DNA from: Bifidobacterium tissieri
GTDB lineage: Bacteria > Actinomycetota > Actinomycetes > Actinomycetales > Bifidobacteriaceae
NCBI RefSeq assembly: GCF_002259645.1
Contig: NZ_MWWV01000019.1
Coordinates: 62,001 to 126,000, forward strand
Direction: 5' to 3'
Length of the DNA: 64,000 nucleotides
In this document: positions 8,429 to 16,335 of the stretch, piece after piece
Layout of the letters: each line of letters starts with the position of its first letter
Position numbering within the stretch: the stretch's first letter is position 1
Program-made: the position numbers and the translations under genes
The notes under the pieces: generated by a model
What the model saw: the letters and a program-made list of their open reading frames with translations, nothing else
Databases searched by the model: none
Told to the model about the DNA's origin: nothing

Positions 8429-9486
8429 ATCGATATGAGCCTTCGGCGTGTCGCGCTGGTTTGCCGGATTTCTGGGGCAAGGATCAAAACGTGGGTCTTA
8501 AAGGGGCGCCGGCCTGTCTTGGCTGCGAGGAGTGCCAGTCTGCGACTGCCGATCCGCTGGAGCCTCAGACCCCGATGGTTTTCGACTCGCACCGCTTTCC
8601 GCATTGCGCACGATCATCAAGCGGTCTCGTCACCGGCAAGACCGCCTCGTCACCGGCATGATCTCCACCATCAAACTCCGAACCGTTACGGGGCGAACCG
8701 GGCACGGCCATCGACCATGGCCTCATCACCGACGCCGACATCGACATCGACACTGACATCGACATCGACAAGATCCTCGCCGACCAGAGACTCGACACCA
8801 CCCGCGACCCCAGTACCGAAAACCCATGCCCGGCGTCAACCATGCCCCCAACACACCTGCCAACCACGCCTTGGGACATGACGTCAACCATGCCCCAACA
8901 CATGCGTAAACTATCCGCTCGAACTAGACAATCTGGGTCAAACCGGACAGAAGTCTGGGTCAAACCGGACATATCAGATTCCGACCAACCCCGTTCCGGG
9001 TCGAACCGGACACGGGTCTGGGTCGAACAGGACAGAAGTCTGGGGCAAACCGGGTCATGAACACCGGCTCTGGGTATAACCATGTCACGAGCCCCCTCTT
9101 TTCCGCCGCTAACCTACCCGGTTATACCCAGATGTCCGGTTATACCCAGAATAAGAGTCTGGTAATACCCAGAGCGGGAGCCGACAAGACGTCCACGGTC
9201 GAAATCCGGATGATCAGCGGAAAACCCGAAACACCATGCCGGAATACGAGAAAGAAAGGAGAAGAGGAAAAGGGGAAGCGGAAGAGAGAAGCGGGAGAAG
9301 CGGGGCCGGCGTCAGAGAAGGGCGACGGATAACCGCCAATACACCGACGACACATGCGAATAAGACCCACGTTTTGACTCGTAACCCGACTTCCATACCC
9401 AGATCGAATGGCCATCCAACGACTAGACCACCAGACACACATTTTGGCCTATAAGCCAGAAATGTCCCACGCGGGCGGGGAATACA
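8429..9486. other. Non-coding, repeat-bearing spacer between the two tRNA-Leu genes
   Basis: About 1.06 kb with no convincing gene. The longest frames on either strand have low-complexity products. It holds a 17-base perfect inverted repeat (8484-8500 and 9361-9377), a GACATC hexanucleotide tract (8737-8769, giving Asp-Ile repeats in one frame), a group of ~18-base phased repeats (8932-9175) and a purine-rich stretch (9235-9330). An open frame from 8662 to 9060 passes through the tract and repeats but has no recognised domain and no clear ribosome-binding site. It may be a decayed insertion. Confidence 0.6.
8932..9175. repeat. Cluster of phased ~18-base repeats with consensus TCTGGGTMDAACCGGACA
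   Basis: Direct copies begin near 8932, 8954, 8996, 9017 and 9039, i.e. spaced by 22 bases or about multiples of it. A weaker direct copy (CTCTGGGTATAACC) starts near 9069. At least two copies in the opposite orientation (CCGGTTATACCCAGA type) lie at 9118-9150, with a partial third near 9165-9175. Copies diverge by 1-4 bases. Spacing near two helical turns suggests binding sites on one face of DNA, but this is inference. Confidence 0.65.
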
Positions 9487-9489
9487 AAA

Positions 9490-9514
9490 AGACCCCTTGA
9501 TTTTCAAGGGGTCT
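9490..9514 (-). terminator. Terminator of tRNA-Leu copy 2
   Basis: 11-base perfect stem (9490-9500 with 9504-9514) and a TTT loop. On the minus strand it is followed by TTTTTGTATTCC. It lies just after the tRNA 3' end. Confidence 0.88.
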
Positions 9515-9520
9515 TGATAG

Positions 9521-9608
9521 TGTCCGGAGCGGGACTTGAACCCGCACGGTTGTATAAAATAACCACTAGCACCTCAAGCTAGCGCGTCTACCATTCCGCC
9601 ACCCGGAC
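9521..9608 (-). tRNA. tRNA-Leu (anticodon GAG), copy 2
   Basis: Sequence identical over all 88 bases to the copy at 8283-8370, same strand. Upstream sequence (CTTGGCAACGA after the 5' end, TTGACA promoter) is also related but diverged, so the duplication included the promoter. Confidence 0.95.
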
Positions 9609-9635
9609 AGGTGTCGCGCTTGGCAACGAGATGGA

Positions 9636-9666
9636 ACTATAGCATCCCGGCATAGGTGCGTGTCAA
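9636..9666 (-). promoter_or_regulatory. Promoter of tRNA-Leu copy 2
   Basis: Minus strand: -35 TTGACA (9661-9666) and -10 TATAGT (9636-9641) with a 19-base spacer, placed as at copy 1. Confidence 0.65.
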
Positions 9667-9704
9667 ATCGGATTGTTATCCGGCGTGTCGTATACGTTTG
9701 AGCC

Positions 9705-10511
9705 ATGACGTTTCCGCTTTTTCTGATTGACCCCGATACGGACGAGACCCCGGTGAACAGCGACGAGCTGCATGACGGCTGGGTGCTGACCCTTCCGCAA
9801 ACCGTGGCCCGTCACGCGTTCAAGTCGATGCGCCTCGTCGAAGGCGATCGACTGCAGTTGTCCGACGGCCGGGGATTGCGTATTCTCGCCACGGTTCACG
9901 ATCCGCAGAACCGACAGGTGCGTGTGGATGAGTTCTCGCGAGAGCCGGCGGCGGTGACCCGCCTCGCTCTGGTGCAGGCATTGGCCAAATCCGGAAGGGA
10001 CGAGCAGGCCATCGAAACGGCCACGGAAATCGGCGTGGATCGTGTGGTGCCGTGGCAGGCGAATCGTTCGATCGTGCAGTGGAAGGGTGGCAAGGAAGCC
10101 AAGGCCGCGGCCAAATGGAGGCAGGTGCTTGACGCCGCCACCGAGCAGTCCCGTCGCGCATGGGCCCCGGAGCTCGGCGACAAGGTATCCAGCAAACAGA
10201 TTGTGGAGATGTGCCTCCGTGCCGGCGTGCATGGCGATCTTGTGGTCGTGCTGCATCAGGATGCCACTGACACCTGGGACGGTATCGAGAACAAGGTCAG
10301 GGCCATGGGGGAGCGCTGTCTGGAGGATGGGCGTCCGCGTACCGTGAGCGTGGTCGTCGGTCCCGAGGGTGGCATCAGTGAGGAGGAGGTGGCCGCATTC
10401 GTGGATGCCGGTGCCTCGGCGGTGGTGCTTGGCCGCAACATCATGCGCACGTCGAGTGCGGGTCCGGTAGCGCTTGCACTGTTGGCACGCGTGCTTGGAC
10501 GTTTTTCCTGA
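9705..10511 (+). CDS. rsmE: RsmE, 16S rRNA m3U1498 methyltransferase
   Basis: SPOUT methyltransferase of the RsmE family, which methylates N3 of U1498 in the decoding region of 16S rRNA. The 268-residue product has an N-terminal PUA-like domain (HAFKSMRLVEGDRLQLSDGRG) and the trefoil-knot SAM site VVVGPEGGISEEEV...VLGRNIMRTSSAGPVAL at residues ~210-260. The central segment GRDEQAIETATEIGVDRVVPWQANRSI is characteristic. It is the first gene of the rightward housekeeping cluster and is followed 84 bases later by a HIT-family gene. Confidence 0.92.
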   Translation: MTFPLFLIDPDTDETPVNSDELHDGWVLTLPQTVARHAFKSMRLVEGDRLQLSDGRGLRILATVHDPQNRQVRVDEFSREPAAVTRLALVQALAKSGRDEQAIETATEIGVDRVVPWQANRSIVQWKGGKEAKAAAKWRQVLDAATEQSRRAWAPELGDKVSSKQIVEMCLRAGVHGDLVVVLHQDATDTWDGIENKVRAMGERCLEDGRPRTVSVVVGPEGGISEEEVAAFVDAGASAVVLGRNIMRTSSAGPVALALLARVLGRFS

Positions 10512-10595
10512 CCGCTGATTTCGGGCTTATTCCACGGATTTATCCGAAGTGCGCAATAGCATGAAGACGCAGTGCCACCAATGCAAGGAGGAAGC

Positions 10596-10934
10596 GTGAG
10601 CCAGGAAAACGACTGCCTGTTCTGCAAGATCATCGCCGGAGACATCCCCAGCACCAAGGTGTATGAGGACGATACCGTGTACGCGTTCAAGGACATCAAT
10701 CCCAAGGCCAAGGTGCATGTACTCATCGTGCCCAAGAACCATTATCCGAACGTCGCCGCTCTGGCCAAGGATGATCCCGCACGGTTGGCTCACATCGTGG
10801 AAGTAGCTCAGTCCATTGCCGATTCGGAGTTCCACGGCGAATATCGTCTGGTGTTCAACACCGGTGTGGATGCCGGTCAGACGGTGTTCCACGTGCATGC
10901 GCATGTGCTCACCGGCGAGGTGCTTGACGAGTAG
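10596..10934 (+). CDS. HIT-family nucleotide hydrolase/transferase
   Basis: Small histidine-triad protein of the Hint/PKCI branch. The 112-residue product starts CLFCKIIAGDIPSTKVYEDD (zinc-type CxxC and helix) and ends with the triad VFHVHAHVLTGE. Hint proteins hydrolyse AMP-lysine or aminoacyl-AMP-type substrates; the physiological substrate here is unknown. AAGGAGG (10586-10592) points to the GTG at 10596, not the ATG at 10572. The position between rsmE and phoH fits its common genomic neighbourhood. Confidence 0.9.
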   Translation: MSQENDCLFCKIIAGDIPSTKVYEDDTVYAFKDINPKAKVHVLIVPKNHYPNVAALAKDDPARLAHIVEVAQSIADSEFHGEYRLVFNTGVDAGQTVFHVHAHVLTGEVLDE

Positions 10935-11026
10935 CCGGACCGGTTCGGGACGGATGTCACACAACGCTGCTGCTTGCTGCTGATTGCTGATCGAACCACA
11001 CGAACGGAAAGAGACAACGACCTAAC

Positions 11027-12148
11027 GTGGCCACAACAACACGTACCATTACGCTCCCGCCGGAACTTGACCCCGTCGCCGTGCTCGGCCCCGCCGATCA
11101 GGTGATCCGTGAAGTCGAGCGGGCGTTCCCGGAACTTACTATCATTGTGCGGGGCAACCGCGTGGCGATCATGTCGCGCTCGCGGCAGACCGAGGCACAG
11201 GCCAACAAGGCGCAGGAAGTCGTCGACGCGATCATTCACGCGGCGTACAGCGCCCCTATGGATGCGGATACGGTCCGACGCATGCTCGCATCCCATACGA
11301 GCCTCGCAGCGGCCAAACGTGAGCGACCGGTTCGACGTGGCGCGTCGTCCGATGCCGCGGATAGGGGGCGTGACAATCGGGGAGTCGTCGTGCAGACCGA
11401 GCGGAAACGTCCTCGTGTACCCGGTGTCATTACCTTCGCCCTGGGCGCTCCGGTTCGTCCGAAGACGCCTGGACAGATCGCTTATGTCAACGCGATCGAA
11501 AACCATATCATCACCTTCGGCATCGGACCGGCTGGAACCGGAAAGACCTATCTGGCCGTGGCCAAGGCCGTGCGTGCCTTCGAGGATGGGCAGATACATC
11601 GCATCATTCTGACCCGTCCGGCGGTGGAGGCGGGAGAGAGCCTCGGATTTCTTCCCGGCACGCTCAGCGACAAGGTCGATCCATATCTCCGGCCGCTCTA
11701 CGATGCATTGAGCGATATGCTCGGCTCCGACCAGCTGCACCGGTATCTTGCGGATGGCACTATTGAGGTGGCTCCGCTCGCCTATATGCGAGGCCGTACG
11801 CTCAATGACGCCTATGTGATCCTTGACGAGGCGCAGAACACGACCGAACAGCAGATGAAGATGTTCCTCACCCGTCTGGGATTCAACACACGAATGGTCA
11901 TCACCGGTGACATCACCCAGATCGATCTGACTGTGCCGAGTTCCGGTCTGAAGACCATCGAACGCGTGCTGCATGACATCGACGACATCGCCTTCGTGCA
12001 TCTGAAGCCGGAGGATGTGGTGCGGCATGAGCTGGTTGGCAAGATCGTGGAGGCTTACGGACGCTACGATGAGGAACACCGGACGCGTCATGATCGGCGG
12101 TCGGGCACGCGCAATCACAGCAATGATCAGGAGAATAGCAACGCATGA
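11027..12148 (+). CDS. phoH: PhoH-family ATPase
   Basis: Cytosolic P-loop ATPase, often next to ybeY and thought to act in RNA metabolism. The 373-residue product has an N-terminal KH-like part, Walker A GPAGTGKT, the PhoH segment [32 protein letters not shown], and Walker [11 protein letters not shown] followed by the sensor [10 protein letters not shown]. The start is GTG at 11027. Its stop overlaps the ybeY ATG by four bases (ATGA), a sign of coupled translation. Confidence 0.92.
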   Translation: MATTTRTITLPPELDPVAVLGPADQVIREVERAFPELTIIVRGNRVAIMSRSRQTEAQANKAQEVVDAIIHAAYSAPMDADTVRRMLASHTSLAAAKRERPVRRGASSDAADRGRDNRGVVVQTERKRPRVPGVITFALGAPVRPKTPGQIAYVNAIENHIITFGIGPAGTGKTYLAVAKAVRAFEDGQIHRIILTRPAVEAGESLGFLPGTLSDKVDPYLRPLYDALSDMLGSDQLHRYLADGTIEVAPLAYMRGRTLNDAYVILDEAQNTTEQQMKMFLTRLGFNTRMVITGDITQIDLTVPSSGLKTIERVLHDIDDIAFVHLKPEDVVRHELVGKIVEAYGRYDEEHRTRHDRRSGTRNHSNDQENSNA

Positions 12149-12696
12149 GTGTGGACGTTACCAACGAAACCCCATGGACCATCGATCCCAAGGTGTTTTC
12201 CGATTTGGGCGTTTGGGTGCTCGATCAGATGCGGGTCAGTGTACAGTCCGATCTGACGATCATGTTCAACGATCCGGAGTCCATGGCCCAGTTGCATGAA
12301 CGCTGGATGAACCTTGAGGGGCCGACGGACGTGATGAGTTTCCCAATGGACGAGTTGCGCCCGGGCAATGCCCGATTCACTCCGGAGGGGGTGCTCGGCG
12401 ACATCGTCATCTGCCCGTACGTCGCCGCGGAGCAGGCACGCGCCGCAGGACACTCCACTATTCAGGAGATGCTGCTGCTCACCATCCACGGCACGCTGCA
12501 TCTGCTCGGCTACGATCATGCCACTCCCGAGGAGGAACGTCAGATGTTCGGGTTGCAGCGTCAGCTGTTGCTCACCTTCCTCGCGTTGCGCCCCGGTGTG
12601 CTCGACGACGTGACATTGCCGCCGGGAGCGCCTGACCTTCTCGCCCGGTACGACGCCACTCATAGGGACGGTCGGTCCCGTTCCGCGAGGGGCTGA
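12145..12696 (+). CDS. ybeY: YbeY, endoribonuclease in rRNA maturation
   Basis: Zinc-dependent RNase involved in 16S rRNA 3' processing and ribosome quality control. The 183-residue product has the metal motif [11 protein letters not shown] (three histidines) and, before it, DVMSFPMDE and [11 protein letters not shown], all family marks. Overlap with phoH and tight linkage to the CNNM gene and era give the classical phoH-ybeY-cnnm-era order. Confidence 0.94.
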   Translation: MSVDVTNETPWTIDPKVFSDLGVWVLDQMRVSVQSDLTIMFNDPESMAQLHERWMNLEGPTDVMSFPMDELRPGNARFTPEGVLGDIVICPYVAAEQARAAGHSTIQEMLLLTIHGTLHLLGYDHATPEEERQMFGLQRQLLLTFLALRPGVLDDVTLPPGAPDLLARYDATHRDGRSRSARG

Positions 12697-12709
12697 GCAG
12701 GAGTTGATG

Positions 12710-14107
12710 ATGGTGAGTCTGAACGATCCCACGATTCCGGCAGTTGTCGCAATGGCGTTGGCGGCGCTATTGCTGGTGTGGTTCTCTCTGGTCATGGCCT
12801 CCACCGAAGGGGCTGTGTCACGAGTCACGAGATCCAGTCTGAACAATCTCATCCTTGATGTGCAGACCGGTCCCGACAGCCAGTTCACCAAGATGAAGCA
12901 GATTGATCGGATTCACAGAGTGCAGCGGCTCGTCGCCGATCGGTTCGCCACTTCGGGTTCGTGCGCGTTTTTCCGCATCGTGTGCAACATTCTCGATGGT
13001 GTTTTGGTGGCCAGCATCGCCGACGCGCTGGGTGCTCCGTTATGGATGACGTTGCTGGTGGGAATCCTGTTCGCTCTGATTGTGGGTGTGGTCTCCATCC
13101 TGGTACGTCCGCGCAGCACTGGGGCAAGCAAGCCGCTCCAGATCATGCTCAAGCATTCCCGAGTGGTGTCGTTCGTTGCATTGCTGACGCCGTTCGCTCG
13201 CGTCAATGGCATCGGTCGTGGATCCGGCAAGGCGGAACTGTCCGACGATGAGGAGCTGGAGAAGATTCACCTTGAGCAGGGACGCGCCATGATCGATCGT
13301 CTGGTCGAGACGAACGATTTTGATCCGGAGATCTCCGAGATGCTGCGCAATGTGCTCACGCTTTCCGAAACGCTCACCAGAGAGATCATGGTGCCGCGAA
13401 CCGATATGATCTGCATCGGCCGCAAGGAACGACTCGGTAGCGTGTTGAAGATGTTTTCGCGTTCCGGATTCTCCCGTGTTCCGATCATCGGCGATTCGGT
13501 GGATGATCTGGTCGGCATGGCGTATCTTAAGGATGCCGTGAAGGCCGTGGCGTTCAATCCGGCTGCCGCCGATCGTCCCGTCGAATCCATCAGCAGGGAC
13601 CCGTTACTGGTTCCTGAATCGAAGCCAGTTGACGATCTGTTCCATCAGATGCAGCGACAGCGCCAGCATGTGGCCATTGTCGTCGACGAATATGGCGGTA
13701 TCGCCGGACTCGTCACCATCGAAGACGCGCTGGAGCAGATCGTGGGCGAAATGGAGGACGAGCACGATCGCACGCAGAAGTCGGAACCGGAGCGAATCGG
13801 CGAGGGACGGTGGCGGTTCCCCGCACGTGCACCCATCGCCGATATCGAGGAGATCTTCGAGATTGACCTTGACGAGGATGATGTCGATACGGTGTATGGA
13901 CTGCTCACCAAGATGCTTGGTCGGGTGCCTCTGGTCGGATCCAGTGCCGTCACGCATGGTCTGAAACTCACGGCCGTCGATTCCGCCGGACGGCGTAAGA
14001 AGGTGTCCACCATTCTGGTCGAGTCTCTTGGGTCCGTCACCGATAAAGGGGCCAACAAGGAGCTGCTGCACAAGGACGATCGTCAGGATGGCGGCGATGC
14101 CGCATGA
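12710..14107 (+). CDS. CNNM/CorC-type membrane protein with CBS domains
   Basis: Hemolysin-C/CorC family membrane protein, linked to magnesium or cobalt efflux. N-terminal DUF21/CNNM part has hydrophobic segments at about residues 5-25, 85-115 and 120-135. The CBS pair spans ~225-345 ([48 protein letters not shown]). A C-terminal CorC_HlyC domain follows (~360-440). AGGAG at 12699-12703 is best spaced for the ATG at 12710; TTG 12704 and ATG 12707 are alternatives. The ion is not known. Confidence 0.88.
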   Translation: MVSLNDPTIPAVVAMALAALLLVWFSLVMASTEGAVSRVTRSSLNNLILDVQTGPDSQFTKMKQIDRIHRVQRLVADRFATSGSCAFFRIVCNILDGVLVASIADALGAPLWMTLLVGILFALIVGVVSILVRPRSTGASKPLQIMLKHSRVVSFVALLTPFARVNGIGRGSGKAELSDDEELEKIHLEQGRAMIDRLVETNDFDPEISEMLRNVLTLSETLTREIMVPRTDMICIGRKERLGSVLKMFSRSGFSRVPIIGDSVDDLVGMAYLKDAVKAVAFNPAAADRPVESISRDPLLVPESKPVDDLFHQMQRQRQHVAIVVDEYGGIAGLVTIEDALEQIVGEMEDEHDRTQKSEPERIGEGRWRFPARAPIADIEEIFEIDLDEDDVDTVYGLLTKMLGRVPLVGSSAVTHGLKLTAVDSAGRRKKVSTILVESLGSVTDKGANKELLHKDDRQDGGDAA

Positions 14108-14141
14108 TGGTGAGGCAGACGTCGCGCTAGAGTGGTGTCTC

Positions 14142-15113
14142 ATGCAAGATGCTTACAGGTCAGGATTCATCGCGGTCGTCGGACGACCGAACGTTGGTAA
14201 GTCCACGCTGATCAACGCGTTGATCGGCTCACATATCGCCATTACATCGTCCCGCCCGGAAACCACCAGAAAGGCGATCCGTGGCGTGCTCACCACCGAC
14301 AATGCGCAGATCGTGCTGGTGGACACCCCCGGTATTCACCGTCCCCGCACACTGCTTGGACAGCGTCTCAATGACATCGTCGATGATTCGCTGTCCGATG
14401 TCGACGCCGTCGCATTCCTATTGCCCGCCGATCAGCCCATCGGCCCTGGAGACAAGCGCATCCTCAGCCGTCTTCGTAGCGACTTCGCACGCAAGAACGA
14501 TGACGGTTCCCTGACGTGGAAGGTGCCGCTGATCGCTGTGGTCACCAAGATCGACGAACTCGATCATGCCGCGCTGGTCGACAAGCTCATTGCCATCAAC
14601 GAATTCGCGGCATTCTCTGACATCGTACCCGTGTCGGCGCTGGAGAAGGACAATCTCGATGAGGTCAAGCAGGTCTTCATCGAAGCTATGCCGGAAGGCC
14701 CACAGATGTACCCCGAGGACCAGATCAGTGAGGAGTCTCCCTCCGAGACGATTGCCGAGCTCGTTCGAGGGGCGTTCCTCGAGGAGCTTACGGACGAACT
14801 TCCCCATTCTCTCGCCGTGGTGGTCGACGCCATCGAATATCCCGACGAGGACGAGGACGCCGACTCCGACGAACCTCGCGCCGCAAATGCGCCCAAGCCC
14901 AAGGCGCAGGTGCATGTGTCCGTCTATGTCGAACGCGACTCGCAGAAGCCGATTATTATCGGACGCAAGGCGGAGCATCTGGTGAGGGTCAAGAAGAAGC
15001 TGCGTACGCCGATCAACCGCATCGTCGGATGCAAGGCCAACCTCGACATGCACGTCAAGGTGGCCAAGGAGTGGCAGTCCGACCCGAAGAAACTGGAAAG
15101 ACTGGGATTCTGA
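14142..15113 (+). CDS. era: Era, ribosome-assembly GTPase
   Basis: GTPase that binds the 3' end of 16S rRNA during 30S maturation. The 323-residue product has G1 GRPNVGKST, the Era switch region SRPETTRKAIRGV, G3 DTPGI, G4 TKID, and a C-terminal KH domain with RIVGCKANLDMHVKV. It is longer than the usual ~300 residues because of an acidic/Pro-Ala insert (about residues 230-255) between the KH-domain beta strands. The ATG at 14142 was chosen because GTPase sequence begins directly after it. Its stop overlaps the next start by one base. Confidence 0.95.
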   Translation: MQDAYRSGFIAVVGRPNVGKSTLINALIGSHIAITSSRPETTRKAIRGVLTTDNAQIVLVDTPGIHRPRTLLGQRLNDIVDDSLSDVDAVAFLLPADQPIGPGDKRILSRLRSDFARKNDDGSLTWKVPLIAVVTKIDELDHAALVDKLIAINEFAAFSDIVPVSALEKDNLDEVKQVFIEAMPEGPQMYPEDQISEESPSETIAELVRGAFLEELTDELPHSLAVVVDAIEYPDEDEDADSDEPRAANAPKPKAQVHVSVYVERDSQKPIIIGRKAEHLVRVKKKLRTPINRIVGCKANLDMHVKVAKEWQSDPKKLERLGF

Positions 15114-16168
15114 TGAGCGAACGCAATGGAACCCATTCGGGTACGGTGAATGTGGCGATTCTGGGATGCGGCCGCATCGCACGTCACATGGCGCAAACGC
15201 TGCGAGGCATGAGCCAGGACGATCGCTACGCCGATCTGATCCGTCCCTACGCCGTCGCTACACGGTCTGATGAGGCACGGGCCCGCGAGTTCGCCGACCA
15301 GTACGGTTTCCCCCACGCCTATGGTTCCTACGCCGATATGCTTGCCGATCCCGAGATCGATCTGGTCTACATCGCCACGCCGCATGCGTTGCATGCCGAC
15401 CAGGCCATCGCATGCATGACGGCCGGCAAGAACGTGCTGGTGGAGAAGTCCTTCACGGCGAACGAGAGACAAGCGCAACGCGTGCTGGACGTCGCGCGCG
15501 AAACCGGGTTGTTGTGCACCGAGGCGATCTGGACGCGGTACATGCCCAGCCGTCAGCTGATTCTCGATGCGATCGAATCCGGAGCGATCGGCACGCCCCG
15601 TCAGGTGTATGCGAATCTTTCCTATCCGGTTTCCGCCAAGGCGCGCATGGTCGATCCGGCCATGGCCGGTGGTGCGCTGCTCGATGTGGGCGTCTATCCG
15701 ATCAATTTCATCGCCATGGCGTTCCCGGATGCGCGGATTCAACGGACGATCAGCTCCTGCACACTGACCGATAGGGGAGTGGATGAGCAGTTTTCGGCCA
15801 CGTTCTGGCTGGACAACGGCGTATCTGCGACGATCGATTCGTCCATGGTGTCCGTCGGTAGCAGGCAGGGCGTGATTCAGGGCGACAACGGATATCTGAT
15901 CGTCGAGAACATCAACAATCCCGAACGGATCGACGTATTCGACAAGGATCACCGCAGCGTCAACACCATAGATGTTCCTGAGCAGATCACCGGTTATGAG
16001 TATCAGGTGGTCTCCGCAGCACATGCGATTCTTGAAGGACGCGGTGAGTGTACGGAGATGCCTCACACTGAGACCCTGCGGATTATGCGCATCATGGATT
16101 CTCTGCGTGAGCAGTGGGGCGAGGTCTACCCGTTCGAACGGGAGATGGCATCCGGAACGGAAGGATGA
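15113..16168 (+). CDS. Gfo/Idh/MocA-family oxidoreductase
   Basis: NAD(P)-dependent oxidoreductase acting on a sugar, inositol or similar polyol. The 351-residue product has the N-terminal Rossmann motif VAILGCGRIARHMAQTL and the catalytic-lysine region of the family, KNVLVEKSFTANERQA (EKP-like, here EKS), followed by TEAIWTRYMP, which resembles the dihydrodiol/1,5-anhydrofructose dehydrogenase branch. The start overlaps the era stop (TGATG), so it is co-translated with era. Substrate unknown. Confidence 0.85.
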   Translation: MSERNGTHSGTVNVAILGCGRIARHMAQTLRGMSQDDRYADLIRPYAVATRSDEARAREFADQYGFPHAYGSYADMLADPEIDLVYIATPHALHADQAIACMTAGKNVLVEKSFTANERQAQRVLDVARETGLLCTEAIWTRYMPSRQLILDAIESGAIGTPRQVYANLSYPVSAKARMVDPAMAGGALLDVGVYPINFIAMAFPDARIQRTISSCTLTDRGVDEQFSATFWLDNGVSATIDSSMVSVGSRQGVIQGDNGYLIVENINNPERIDVFDKDHRSVNTIDVPEQITGYEYQVVSAAHAILEGRGECTEMPHTETLRIMRIMDSLREQWGEVYPFEREMASGTEG

Positions 16169-16251
16169 AAGGGATACGAAGTTGCCACGGCCGGACGAAT
16201 GCCGATCACATGAATTGACGATTGCTCCGGCATGGCCGTTGGATATATGCG

Positions 16252-16296
16252 ACAGGGGCGGTGACCACGGATCGAAGCCGTGGCCACCGCCCCTGT
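16252..16296. terminator. Bidirectional terminator between convergent genes
   Basis: 19-base arms (16252-16270 and 16278-16296) with one mismatch and a 7-base loop, between the oxidoreductase and the acyl-CoA ligase genes. TTTGATTGTT follows on the plus side. Confidence 0.85.
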
Positions 16297-16335
16297 TTGA
16301 TTGTTCGCAGTCGAACTCGGATTGCTTGCTCGCGG

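Noticed and set aside
8565-9083. Minus-strand 172-codon frame in the tRNA spacer
   Set aside because: Low-complexity Met/Ser repeat and phased-repeat translation, no ribosome-binding site; treated as non-coding.
8932-9175. Phased repeats considered as a CRISPR array
   Set aside because: Units are ~18 bases, imperfect, occur on both strands, have only 3-24 bases between them, and no cas gene is near.
8283-9608. tRNA pair considered as att sites of an integrated element
   Set aside because: No integrase or phage gene lies between the copies, and whole tRNAs with promoters are duplicated rather than only 3' ends.
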